A stretch of DNA of 64,000 nucleotides. It comes from an uncultured Acidimicrobiales bacterium (GTDB lineage Bacteria; Actinomycetota; Acidimicrobiia; Acidimicrobiales; SZUA-35). The number at the start of each line of letters is the position of its first letter. Position 1 is the stretch's first letter. The notes below the pieces were generated by a model. The model was not told the origin of the DNA. It did no database searches and worked only from the letters and a program-made list of their open reading frames with translations. Location: positions 17,035 through 81,034 of the forward strand of contig CALEWY010000044.1 of NCBI GenBank assembly GCA_937925335.1, given 5' to 3'. The position numbers were made by a program, and so were the translations under genes. Below are positions 8,957 to 18,365 of this stretch, piece by piece.

Positions 8957-11026
8957 TCAGCCGGCTGCTCGGCAAGCCTCGACGGCGGCAAGCAGATCTG
9001 CGGGAGTGCCGATCACCTCAAGATTTCGGGTGTATCGAAGATCGTCGATCGACGGTGCAGACTCCAAGGAGCAGCCTCGAACTACCTCATTGTCCCACAA
9101 CCCTTGCGAGCGGGAGATGACCTGCGAGGTGAACCAGCTCTGCAACAGCTCGTTGTGTTCAGCGAGGTTCGCCGCTTCCGCTTGTGCGGTTTCGGCGTCG
9201 GCCCTGGCAGTCTCGAGATCGGCAGCGATCGACTCTTCGTTCGCTTCGAGCTCGGTGACACGAAGCAGCGCAGCGTCGAGCTCGTCTTGCGATGGGCCAG
9301 CAATCGTCTCGGGCTCGTCGGTCATTGCGAGTTCGCTCGTCGTGGTGACAACCGTCGTGACCGACGCGGTTTCGCCATCGGAGGAACCACCGGACTGGTT
9401 GCCGATCAAGAGCCCGACGACAAACGCTCCACCGAGTGCGCAAGCAGCGCCAACAAGGGCGAGCGCCCGCCTACTCGAGCGGGGCTCGATGATCTCCGTC
9501 GATCGTGATGGGATCGTGTCCGACTTCGCGCCGTCCGACGCCGCATTGGTTGGCTTGGCACTGTGCGGCTTGATGCTGTCTGGCTTGTTGTTCTCTGGCT
9601 TGGCGGCCGACCGTGCGATCGCTGATCGAGTCGCAGACGCACCAGCGGTCTTCGAGACGTCGGACTTGTTCGCTCCGGGAGTTCGCTGTTCGAGTGAAGC
9701 GTCAAGCGGCTTGAGCGCATCAACACCCGTTCGAGACGTCGCCGGCGTTCCTGGCTTCGCAGCGTCTGGAGTCGTCGTTGACCGATCAGACTTTGCGAGG
9801 TTGGCGGCTTCGACGCGAGATACTGCGGCGCTGACAGCGCTGCCGCTCTTCGAACTGTCGAGCTTCGAGCTATCCAGCTTCGAGCTGTCGGGCTGGGTCG
9901 TTGCGAGCTCGTTTTTGGCGAGCTTGGACCTCACCGATTCGGCTTTTGCGGCACCGGTCTTTGGGGAGTCGGCTGGTGGGATGTCGGTTGCTGCGGTGCC
10001 ACGCGTTGCGGCCTCGGTTGATGTCGAACCGTTCGTTTCGGTATCGAGCTCTGCAGTGTCGAGCTCTGCAGTGTCGAGTGGTGTCGCAGCCGACTCGAAG
10101 AGGCTACGAGACGTACGGTTCGCCGCAGCCGCCTTCGCCCCTTCCATCTCATCGGGAAGCACCGACGGTGTGAGCGGGGCCGGCATCGAACGCAACGCCG
10201 CACCGTCGTTCCGTCGGCGGTTGCGCTCGGTGGAGTCTGATTTGGTTTCGGCTTCGACGACCTTCGAAAGATTCGTCTGTTGCACGGCGTCTGCCAGCTT
10301 CGCTGTTTCGGCGAGCTTGGCCGCGTCAACCGGCTTCGGTGGGTCGGTGAGCTTGGCGATGTCAGCGAGCTTGCGCGCCGTTTCTTTCAACTTCTTCGCC
10401 GTCTCGGCGGGGCTTGTCGATGGCTCGGTTCCCTCAGCTGCGATCAGCGCGAGCTTGTCGATGTCCGAAAGCGAGCTGTCGGCAATCGAACGGCCGGACG
10501 ACCCAGAATCAGACGACCCAGAACCAGACGACCCAGAACCAGACGATCCAGAACCAGCGAGCGGAGATTCAGACGACCCAGAATCCAGTGTTGTCGCATC
10601 GGACTTCTTCGTGTCGCGACCTCGGTCAACCGATGCGTCACTCGTCGTGGTGCTCGAACCAGTCGAGCCCGAATCGGTTTCGGCTTCTGATGCACTCAGC
10701 GTTGCTGCGTCGCCTGCGATCGTCGTGTCGACAGCCTCGACGGACGCTGCGACCGAGTCAGTGGACTCTGGTGTCGAAGCAGGCGACGTCGAAGCAGGCG
10801 ATGTCGAGGCAGGCGATGTCGAGGCAGGGAACGTCGAAACGGGTGACGCAGCGCTCGGCGAAGTCTCGGGTGTGGGTGTCGGAGCTGGCGCTGATGTCAC
10901 GCCGCCATGGGGGCGTTCTTGACCGGTCCACGAGCGACCGTTCCAGAACCGTTCCACGGTGCTGGCTTCGGAGTCGCGGTACCAGCCGGGAAAGACTGGT
11001 TCGTTGTCTTCGCAGATGTCGGTCAT
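8957..11026 (-). CDS. DUF2510-type membrane protein with pentapeptide-repeat Ser-rich linker
   Basis: The 689-residue protein starts with a DUF2510-like module (FPGWYRDSEASTVERFWNGR at about residues 12-31). A very long low-complexity region of about 480 residues follows, rich in Ser, Ala, Thr, Asp and Lys. Many stretches repeat every five residues: STSPA at about residues 60-84, SGSSG at about 157-176, SKLDS and AELDT. The only strong membrane segment is ALALVGAACALGGAFVVGLL near residue 520. It is followed by an Ala/Glu coiled coil (LRVTELEANEESIAADLETA) and a small C-terminal domain that ends LLAAVEACRAAG. A single-pass envelope protein with a long cytoplasmic tail is likely. The 15-bp DNA repeats underlying it (four units at 10497-10556, five at 10773-10847) suggest growth by slippage. 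Confidence 0.8.
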   Translation of the reverse strand: MTDICEDNEPVFPGWYRDSEASTVERFWNGRSWTGQERPHGGVTSAPAPTPTPETSPSAASPVSTFPASTSPASTSPASTSPASTPESTDSVAASVEAVDTTIAGDAATLSASEAETDSGSTGSSTTTSDASVDRGRDTKKSDATTLDSGSSESPLAGSGSSGSGSSGSGSSDSGSSGRSIADSSLSDIDKLALIAAEGTEPSTSPAETAKKLKETARKLADIAKLTDPPKPVDAAKLAETAKLADAVQQTNLSKVVEAETKSDSTERNRRRNDGAALRSMPAPLTPSVLPDEMEGAKAAAANRTSRSLFESAATPLDTAELDTAELDTETNGSTSTEAATRGTAATDIPPADSPKTGAAKAESVRSKLAKNELATTQPDSSKLDSSKLDSSKSGSAVSAAVSRVEAANLAKSDRSTTTPDAAKPGTPATSRTGVDALKPLDASLEQRTPGANKSDVSKTAGASATRSAIARSAAKPENNKPDSIKPHSAKPTNAASDGAKSDTIPSRSTEIIEPRSSRRALALVGAACALGGAFVVGLLIGNQSGGSSDGETASVTTVVTTTSELAMTDEPETIAGPSQDELDAALLRVTELEANEESIAADLETARADAETAQAEAANLAEHNELLQSWFTSQVISRSQGLWDNEVVRGCSLESAPSIDDLRYTRNLEVIGTPADLLAAVEACRAAG

Positions 11027-11088
11027 AGCGATTGGAAGGCTAGGTGACGCCGCTTTCGCGGCCTGTCAGACCTAGCAACATTGCCCTT

Positions 11089-11388
11089 CTATGAGTTCGT
11101 CCGGCCGGCGCGTTCGATCTCGAGCACGACATCGACAGAAACAAGCGCACCAAGAACGAGTTCGACGAGTTCCGAGTCGATCGAGCCGAGTGATCGGACA
11201 TCGCCGAGGACGTCTTCGATCAACCGACGGGTCTGAGCGCTCTCGGTCTGCACCATGGCGGTCTCGAGCCAATCGAAGACCGACGCCAACGGGCGGCTGT
11301 CGGCGCCGAATTGGTCGTTGCACGGATCGATCTGCTGCAGCAGGACCGACGTTTCGATGGTTGCGAGTGGAGAGGTGCGGAGCGCCAT
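11089..11388 (-). CDS. Small acidic hypothetical protein
   Basis: A 99-residue open frame in the gap between the DUF2510 protein and PolX, on the same strand as both. It is acidic, has no signal peptide or membrane segment, and reads as a plausible mostly helical protein (VFDWLETAMVQTESAQTRRL, VELVLGALVSVDVVLEIERA). I do not recognise a family. Its codon choice looks like that of its neighbours, which supports it being real. Confidence 0.55.
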   Translation of the reverse strand: MALRTSPLATIETSVLLQQIDPCNDQFGADSRPLASVFDWLETAMVQTESAQTRRLIEDVLGDVRSLGSIDSELVELVLGALVSVDVVLEIERAGRTNS

Positions 11389-11449
11389 TCCTCTCCATCG
11401 GCCTGGGCCGTTCGACCCAAAGGGTTTTCGAAAGAAATTCGAAGAAGCG

Positions 11450-13210
<1,761 letters not shown>

Positions 13211-13213
13211 GGA

Positions 13214-13474
13214 TCAGCTCGATCGTTTTGCCCGGGCCTTGGTGGCGAGCCGGTATGCGGCCGCTGCCGCAAGCGCGAGCTCACTCGCTGAAACCGAGGA
13301 GCCACCCGGGCTCGAGGCTGCCCCGAACTTCTTCGCCATCTCGTCGCTGATCAAGCCCTGACGGCTCGCAAACCGCAGCGCTGTTCCGCCCACGATGGCG
13401 ATGTCGCCAAACCTACCGAGGAGCGGGAAACGCCCGCTCAACTTCCGTCGTATGAAGCCCATACGACGAGACAA
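13214..13474 (-). CDS. Small basic hypothetical protein upstream of polX
   Basis: An 86-residue frame ending three bases before the polX start, so the two are probably cotranscribed. It is basic at both ends (MSRRMGFIRRKLSGR and RLATKARAKRSS) with a hydrophobic, Ala/Gly-rich centre that could form one weak membrane-associated helix. No family is recognised. It is divergent from the coiled-coil membrane protein starting at 13500. Confidence 0.55.
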   Translation of the reverse strand: MSRRMGFIRRKLSGRFPLLGRFGDIAIVGGTALRFASRQGLISDEMAKKFGAASSPGGSSVSASELALAAAAAYRLATKARAKRSS

Positions 13475-13499
13475 TACCCCTCAAACGGAATCGAAACGG

Positions 13500-14519
13500 A
13501 TGGCGACGGGTGGAGAGGTCCGGGCGGCTACGGTTCTGCGGATGCTCGTCGCCGTGATCGTGCTCGCTGTGGCCGCTCTCATCCTTGCCGCCGGATGGTT
13601 CTCCGCTCGTCGAGGTTTGGGTTCGCTGTCCGCACAGCATGAGACAACCTCGCAGAACCTCAGCCAAACCAAAGCCGAGCTTGAATCGGCAACGTCGAGC
13701 CACGCCGCGGACGTCTCCCGCTTTGAAGCGACCGAAGCCGAATTGACGACCAAACTCGACGACGTCACCGGCGAGCTCGAAGCTGAGAAGGCAGCACACA
13801 AAGCCGAGTCCGAGCGAGTCATCGAGCTCGATGCTGAACTCGCCGAAGCCAAAGCCACGATCAGCGAGACCGAAACCGCACGGGACGCCGCATCGACTCG
13901 GGCCGACGAACTCCACGAACAGGTCAACGCGCTCATCGATGACCGGGACGGCCTTCGCAACGAGATCGATCGAGCGAAGCAGGCTCCCGCGCTCGTGCTG
14001 CCAGAAGCCTCGTCGAACGGCACCGCAGCGCCACAAGACACGCTCTGGAAGCTCGAGCTCGCCCGCAGCGAACGCACCTGGGCCCACAGCGTTGCGGTCA
14101 ATCCCGAGAGCGACGAGAGTCCGTTCGACGCGAGCGATGATCTTGTGCGAACCGCGGTCGAGATCGAAGCATCCGCACTGCGCGAAGAGGTCGGTGCCTT
14201 CATCACGATCGAGTGGGACGCCCCGCCGAGCGCTGACCCTGGTCGCCAACATCTCGTGCTTCGGGTTGCACAAGAGATCCTCGCAGCCGCCGCTCGAGAG
14301 CCCGAAGCGTCGACGCTTCGTGTGTCCGGCGGTTCGGCTTCCGATAGCGGCGACTCCGGCACTGGCAACGGAGAAGCCGCAAGCGGCGATGTGGTGCTGG
14401 AACTCGTCGCCACCGACGACGACACGCAGGTGATCAACCTGATCGCTCCACAGTTTGACCACGAGCTGGTCGACGTGGCGAGTGCTCAGGGCCTCAAAGT
14501 CACCGTGAAGTCGTCGTGA
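13500..14519 (+). CDS. Membrane-anchored coiled-coil protein of unknown function
   Basis: From the ATG at 13500 the protein has 339 residues: a short cytoplasmic N-terminus, one membrane helix (MLVAVIVLAVAALILAAGWF at about residues 14-33), and a long heptad-rich coiled coil (about 40-165, with runs such as ETTSQNLSQTKAELESA). A C-terminal alpha/beta domain of about 150 residues contains the WKLELARSERTWAHSVAV and FITIEWDAPPS segments and an internal Ser/Gly linker. I do not recognise the C-terminal domain. An in-frame ATG at 13395 would overlap the divergent gene and adds no recognisable sequence. The layout suggests a sensor or scaffold in the envelope. Confidence 0.75.
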   Translation: MATGGEVRAATVLRMLVAVIVLAVAALILAAGWFSARRGLGSLSAQHETTSQNLSQTKAELESATSSHAADVSRFEATEAELTTKLDDVTGELEAEKAAHKAESERVIELDAELAEAKATISETETARDAASTRADELHEQVNALIDDRDGLRNEIDRAKQAPALVLPEASSNGTAAPQDTLWKLELARSERTWAHSVAVNPESDESPFDASDDLVRTAVEIEASALREEVGAFITIEWDAPPSADPGRQHLVLRVAQEILAAAAREPEASTLRVSGGSASDSGDSGTGNGEAASGDVVLELVATDDDTQVINLIAPQFDHELVDVASAQGLKVTVKSS

Positions 14520-14574
14520 CAAGCCAGTTGCCGAACGGCCAGCTGCGAAACGGCCGGTCGTTGACCGGGCAACT

Positions 14575-15726
14575 GTGAACGAACAGTGGTGGCGCCGCCG
14601 GTTGGAAGCGCTGCTGGGTGTTCCGGCAACTGACGGAAACTCCATCGACATTCTTCGCAACGGCGATGAGATCTTCGGCTCGATGCTCGATGGCATCGAG
14701 CAGGCGACCCGATCGATCGACTTCTTGACCTTCGTGTTTTGGAAAGGGGCGATTACCGACCGGTTCACCGAGGCGCTTGCCGAACGGGCGAGAGCCGGCG
14801 TTCGAGTTCGAATTCTTCTCGACACCCTCGGCGCTCGCCACATGGCATCGAGCCAAGTCAAAGCGCTTCGTGCGGCCGGGTGCGATTTGCGCTGGTTCCG
14901 TCCAGCCGATGCGCCGCTCACCCGAGCGAATCATCGCACTCATCGCAAGGTGTTGATCTGCGACGAGACCATCGCCTTCACCGGCGGGGTCGGCATCGCT
15001 GAGGAGTGGACGGGTACGGCGTCGAACCCGACCGAATGGCGAGACACACACTTTCGCCTGACCGGACCGGCCGTTGACGGCTTACGAGGAGCGTTCATCG
15101 ACAATTGGGTCGAGACCGGCCCGCTCGACATCGATGATCTGTTCGACCGATTCCCCGAGCAAGACACGAGTGGTTCGGTGACGATGCAGGTGATCGCCGG
15201 CGCAGCCGAAGCGGGCGGCAACGACATCGCAACGATGCTCGAAGTCCTGATCGGCTCCGCCGAGCATCGTCTTCGGGTGACGACCGCCTATTTCAACCCG
15301 GACGACGAACTGTCCGCTCGCTTGATCGATGCCGCCCATCGCGGTGTGTCGATCGAGGTGCTCGTTCCGGGGCCCCATGCCGACAAACGCTTCGTCCAGA
15401 TCGTCGGCGAGGCGAGGTATGCCGAACTACTCGACGAGGGCATCGACATCCGTTCGTACAACCGCACGATGCTGCACGCCAAGATCCTGACCGTCGATGG
15501 ATTGGTCGCTTCGGTGGGCTCGGCCAACCTGAACCAGCGGTCGTTCCAGTACGACGAAGAAGTCAACCTCGTCGTGTTCGATGAGGCGTTCGTGGCCGAA
15601 CTCGATGCCGATTTCGAGAGCGATCTCAAAAACAGCGAAGCGATCGATCCGAAGACATGGGCGGAGCGATCACTCGTGCAACGGGCCGCCGAACGAGCGG
15701 CGTCGGTCGTGTCAGACCTGATCTAG
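14575..15726 (+). CDS. Cardiolipin synthase-like phospholipase D family protein
   Basis: This 383-residue protein has two PLD-type HxKxxxxD catalytic motifs: HRKVLICDETIAFTGGVG near residue 123 and HAKILTVDGLVASVGSANLN near residue 301. Both keep His, Lys and Asp and the following Gly/Ser-Asn signature, so the enzyme should be active. In the family such enzymes condense phosphatidylglycerol (or phosphatidylethanolamine plus phosphatidylglycerol) to cardiolipin through a phosphohistidine. Unlike ClsA it has no N-terminal membrane helices and resembles the ClsB-like, peripherally bound type. The start is GTG at 14575, 55 bases after the coiled-coil gene, and the two may be cotranscribed. Confidence 0.88.
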   Translation: MNEQWWRRRLEALLGVPATDGNSIDILRNGDEIFGSMLDGIEQATRSIDFLTFVFWKGAITDRFTEALAERARAGVRVRILLDTLGARHMASSQVKALRAAGCDLRWFRPADAPLTRANHRTHRKVLICDETIAFTGGVGIAEEWTGTASNPTEWRDTHFRLTGPAVDGLRGAFIDNWVETGPLDIDDLFDRFPEQDTSGSVTMQVIAGAAEAGGNDIATMLEVLIGSAEHRLRVTTAYFNPDDELSARLIDAAHRGVSIEVLVPGPHADKRFVQIVGEARYAELLDEGIDIRSYNRTMLHAKILTVDGLVASVGSANLNQRSFQYDEEVNLVVFDEAFVAELDADFESDLKNSEAIDPKTWAERSLVQRAAERAASVVSDLI

Positions 15727-15735
15727 CGATCCGTG

Positions 15736-15783
15736 GATGAGTCGTAGGGCCTCGTTCCTCGGCCTACCGGCTCATCTCGTTAG
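15736..15783. terminator. Hairpin repeat, copy 1, between converging genes
   Basis: A 48-base segment starting gatgagtcgtagggcctcg and ending ggctcatctcgtta. Its ends pair (GATGAG with CTCATC, then TAGG/CCTA and GCC/GGC), giving a hairpin with a short central loop. It is nearly identical to a second copy at 15862-15909. It lies just after the cardiolipin-synthase-like stop, so a transcription terminator role is likely. There is no T-tract. Confidence 0.5.
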
Positions 15784-15861
15784 GGGCCGCTCGGAGAGGT
15801 AGGGCATCGCAGCGCGATTCTCCTCCTCCGTCGTCGAAACACCACGCTGGGCTGTCTGGTC

Positions 15862-15909
15862 GATGAGTCGTACGGCCTCGTTCCTCGGCCTACCGGCTCA
15901 TCTCGTTAC
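15862..15909. terminator. Hairpin repeat, copy 2, overlapping the Crp/Fnr stop codon
   Basis: The second copy of the 48-base hairpin, offset by 126 bases, differing from the first at only two positions. Its right end contains the stop codon of the Crp/Fnr gene at 15906-15908. The two copies face the ends of both converging genes, so they probably act as a bidirectional termination region. Confidence 0.5.
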
Positions 15910-16532
15910 GGGTCGAGTTGGTCGGGCTCGATCACCAAAATGCCGCCGCGTCGCAGTCGAACGACGCCGCTCGCTTCGAGATCGCGAAGTGTTGCGTTGG
16001 TGGTCGGCCGGGTGGTGCCAGCCAACGCTGCGACGGTCGACTGCGTCAGTGGAATGTCGTCGCCAAAAAGATCGTGCAGGGCCGTCAGTCGACGGCGAAC
16101 ACGGAGCTCGGCTGGGTGGTGACGAGCTTCGAGCAAGAGGTTGCCGGCCTCTCGGACTCGGTCATCGAGCATGCGCACAAGCAGGTCGTTGAGCGGCGGG
16201 AGTTCAGCGCGGAGACGGTCAAACTCCTTACGGCCAAGCATCTTGGTGACGAGCGGTGTGACGGCCAGGGCCGTCGCCCCTCGGCGTTCGTCTGAGATGA
16301 GCGCCTGCTCCCCCATCAGATCGCCAGGGCCTCGTAGGGCAACCGCAACGCGATCCCCCTGCAGCGTGACCCGCTCGACCAGGACGTGCCCTTCTTCGAT
16401 CACGTGAAGTGAGTCGCCAGGGTCTCCCTCACGAAAGAGGGCGTCTCCCTTGGTGACACGTCGCGTGATCATCACCTCGGCGAGGCGCTCACGTACGTCG
16501 TCGCCGAGCGATTCAAGAAGACGATCCCACAT
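15906..16532 (-). CDS. Crp/Fnr family transcriptional regulator
   Basis: A 208-residue protein with an N-terminal cyclic-nucleotide-type beta barrel (VTKGDALFREGDPGDSLHVIEEGHVLVE, then LRGPGDLMGEQALI), a dimer helix and a C-terminal winged HTH. The HTH includes LTQSTVAALAGTTRPTTNATLRDLEASGVVRLRRGGI, the recognition helix being around RPTTNATLRDLE. It lacks the Cys cluster of Fnr. The barrel may bind cAMP, another nucleotide or nothing; this cannot be settled from sequence. It is transcribed away from the gene-free, repeat-rich region that separates it from pirin, whose promoter or small RNA it could control. Confidence 0.9.
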   Translation of the reverse strand: MWDRLLESLGDDVRERLAEVMITRRVTKGDALFREGDPGDSLHVIEEGHVLVERVTLQGDRVAVALRGPGDLMGEQALISDERRGATALAVTPLVTKMLGRKEFDRLRAELPPLNDLLVRMLDDRVREAGNLLLEARHHPAELRVRRRLTALHDLFGDDIPLTQSTVAALAGTTRPTTNATLRDLEASGVVRLRRGGILVIEPDQLDP

Positions 16533-16576
16533 CGGGCGAAACCCTACTTGCTTCTCACCGAGCTGCTGGATTCACC

Positions 16577-16790
16577 CTGGGGTGTCCCCAGCTAGGCGCG
16601 GGAAATCCGGTTGGACTGTTCCCTCCGATCAGTCCAACCGGCTCTCCTCAGTAGTGGAGACCCGACCCCTCCGATCGGGCCTCCACGTTTCGATCCTCTG
16701 GGTACCACCGCGGTCCCCGTTGGTTCGGAATTCACTGTGACGGATCCCGACGCTTCGTTCTGTCAGCCCGCTGACACAAGCGGATTTTTC
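16577..16790 (+). ncRNA. Putative small RNA with two C-rich-loop hairpins
   Basis: Within 580 gene-free bases there are several strong hairpins in series. A 6-bp stem with a TGT loop is at 16577-16591. A perfect 12-bp stem (ccggttggactg with its complement) is at 16607-16641. An 11-bp stem with one mismatch is at 16655-16685, and a hairpin followed by a T-run is at 16768-16790. The loops of the second and third hairpins share the sequence ccctccga. Two adjacent stem-loops with C-rich loops followed by a terminator resemble the actinobacterial 6C small RNA class, although six consecutive C are not present. Strand + is chosen from the T-run. The 5' end is a guess. Confidence 0.4.
16761..16790 (+). 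terminator. Intrinsic terminator with an overlapping alternative hairpin
   Basis: CCGCT (16768-16772) pairs with AGCGG (16779-16783) around a GACACA loop and is followed at once by ATTTTTC, one of the few T-runs in this GC-rich window. The upstream bases TGTCAG (16761-16766) can instead pair perfectly with CTGACA (16771-16776), which destroys the terminator stem. The two structures exclude each other, as in an attenuator. No coding gene ends just before it on the + strand. Confidence 0.5.
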
Positions 16791-16845
16791 TTGACAAAAT
16801 CTCGTCAGGCCACCCCGATCGAAATTGTCCCCCCAACCCTCATCA

Positions 16846-17011
16846 ACCTCTGAGGTGCGGCAGGTTCGCGAGGTAGCTGTTTCCTCAGAGGTGCGGCAGG
16901 TTGGGTTGGGGGCGCGCCCCAGGGAACGTTGCGTAGATAGTGGCTTTCCGCGATTTCCGCGAGATGACTGGTCGAAAACGGCACCTGCCGCACCTCAGAG
17001 GTGCGGCAGGT
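16846..17011. repeat. CTCAGAG-centred repeat cluster between crp and pirin genes
   Basis: Three direct copies of the motif gaggtgcggcaggt occur, within 16846-16866, 16883-16902 and 16998-17011. The last is joined to an inverted copy so that 16983-17011 is a perfect palindrome with 14-base arms around a single A. Between copies two and three lies the palindrome GGGGCGCGCCCC (16909-16920). There is no coding potential. Function is unknown; the arrangement resembles the one near 60954-61125. Confidence 0.7.
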
Positions 17012-17113
17012 CGCACGTTCGCGCATAAAGCTGCCTACCTTCGGTGAGTTGATGGTTCGTGCGAGACCGGCGGAGCGAGACTCGACCAACCTTTGCAGCC
17101 GTAGCCTCAACCC

Positions 17114-18148
17114 ATGACCGCCGGTTCGTCGCCTCCACCCGTCGCCACCACATTCCCGCTCGGCCCGCAATGGCCAACGATCGACCCCTTCTTGTTCGTC
17201 GCCCACCACGACGACCACTACCCAGCGGCGAACGAAACACTCGGACCGCAAGCGTCGCTCGATGGCCGAACGATCGGCAACGACTTCGGCGGTCTCGACG
17301 GATGGAGCATGTACCACGGCTCGGAGATTCCGGGGTTCCCATCCCACCCCCATCGCGGGTTCGAAACCATCAGCTACGTACGCCAAGGGTTCATCGACCA
17401 CTCTGACTCACTCGGCGCGACGGCTCGTTTCGGCAAGGGTGACACCCAGTGGATGACCGCCGGCGCCGGCATCGTCCACGCCGAGATGTTCCCCCTTCTC
17501 AACCGAGATCAGCCCAACCCCATGGAGATGTTCCAGATCTGGCTGAACCTCCCGAGCCAAGACAAGCTCGTCCCGCCCTACTTCACGATGCTGTGGGACC
17601 ACGACACGCCGGTTCACACCACAACCGATGGTGCTGGGCGACGCGTCGACGTGACCGTGATCGCTGGCACGCTCGGCGAAGCAGTTGGCCAGACGCCTCC
17701 GCCTGACTCTTGGGCTTCCAACGAGGATGCTGATCTGGCGATCTGGCACATCGTCGCCGACCCGGGAGTCGAATGGACGCTGCCACCAGCGAACGACGAA
17801 CGGACCCAACGGATGCTCTACGGATTTGCCGGATCGGGCATCACCCTCGGCGGACACCCGATCGCCCCGAAGACCGGAGCACTCGTCGACGCCACCAACG
17901 CCCACGAGTTCATTGCCGGCCCAGCTGGCGCTGAATGCATGATGTTGCAGGGCCGACCAATCGGCGAGCCCGTCGCCCAGTACGGCCCGTTCGTCATGAA
18001 CGACGAAGCCGGGATCCGCCAGGCCTTCACCGACTACCAGAACACCGGCTTTGGCGGCTGGCCCTGGCCCGCAGACGACCCCGCTCACCCCGGTTCCGAC
18101 GGTCGCTTCGCCCGCCATGCCTCGGGCCGCGTCGACATCCCAACATGA
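17114..18148 (+). CDS. Pirin family protein
   Basis: A 344-residue bicupin. The N-terminal cupin has the metal-ligand motif GFPSHPHRGFETISYV (His-x-His...Glu type), then the pirin hallmark GDTQWMTAGAGIVHAEM with another His/Glu pair. The C-terminal half is the second cupin, which usually lacks the metal. Pirins bind iron and are described as quercetinases or redox-dependent co-regulators. Which applies here is unknown. The start is ATG at 17114, about 100 bases after the palindrome cluster. Confidence 0.93.
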   Translation: MTAGSSPPPVATTFPLGPQWPTIDPFLFVAHHDDHYPAANETLGPQASLDGRTIGNDFGGLDGWSMYHGSEIPGFPSHPHRGFETISYVRQGFIDHSDSLGATARFGKGDTQWMTAGAGIVHAEMFPLLNRDQPNPMEMFQIWLNLPSQDKLVPPYFTMLWDHDTPVHTTTDGAGRRVDVTVIAGTLGEAVGQTPPPDSWASNEDADLAIWHIVADPGVEWTLPPANDERTQRMLYGFAGSGITLGGHPIAPKTGALVDATNAHEFIAGPAGAECMMLQGRPIGEPVAQYGPFVMNDEAGIRQAFTDYQNTGFGGWPWPADDPAHPGSDGRFARHASGRVDIPT

Positions 18149-18185
18149 TCACGGTGACGAACATGATCGTGAGCAGCCAGTTCTC

Positions 18186-18365
18186 ATGAACGAGCCCAGC
18201 CTCACCACACAGCCCACCCTCACCACACAGCCCAGCCTCTCGAACAACCCTCTCGGGCCCCGAAAAAGCGTGAACGAGGCTCGGTCGCCGTTGTGGGATG
18301 CCGCCGCAATCACACACATGCAAAGAACCCGAGCCTCGTTCGTGGGCAATTCTAATCATTTGTGA
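18186..18365 (+). CDS. Possible small leader ORF upstream of the Bcr/CflA exporter
   Basis: An ATG at 18186 opens a 59-codon frame whose TGA (18363-18365) overlaps the GTG start of the exporter gene as GTGA. The peptide has an internal repeat (SLTTQP, TLTTQP, SL). This comes from an 18-base tandem duplication at 18195-18230. It has no hydrophobic segment. Overlap with the next start and a long hairpin inside the frame make a regulatory leader peptide conceivable, but no homologue is recognised and it may be non-coding. Confidence 0.3.
   Translation: MNEPSLTTQPTLTTQPSLSNNPLGPRKSVNEARSPLWDAAAITHMQRTRASFVGNSNHL
18272..18341. repeat. Perfect 13-bp inverted repeat upstream of the exporter start
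   Basis: Arms gaacgaggctcgg (18272-18284) and ccgagcctcgttc (18329-18341) are exact complements with a 44-base loop. The right arm ends 20 bases before the exporter GTG. The structure may be an mRNA hairpin that affects translation, or an operator pair. The intergenic DNA from 18149 to 18361 otherwise shows only the tandem 18-base repeat. Confidence 0.55.

Noticed and set aside
10497..10847. Regular DNA repeats that look at first like a CRISPR array
   Set aside because: Units are 15 bp, contiguous without unique spacers, and lie in frame inside a coding region.
8838..10922. Long + strand open frame of about 694 codons antisense to the DUF2510 gene
   Set aside because: The minus-strand frame has a DUF2510 motif, a membrane helix and a coiled coil; the plus frame is a Ser/Ala shadow caused by 15-bp repeats and GC codon symmetry.
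13413..14921. Minus-strand frame of about 500 codons opposite the coiled-coil and cardiolipin-synthase genes
   Set aside because: It lacks any motif and is Arg/His-rich, as expected from a shadow of GC-rich coding DNA.
16695..16725. T-box-like sequence ggtaccaccgcggtcccc
   Set aside because: The strictly conserved UGGN that pairs with tRNA is absent, and no aminoacyl-tRNA synthetase or amino-acid gene follows.
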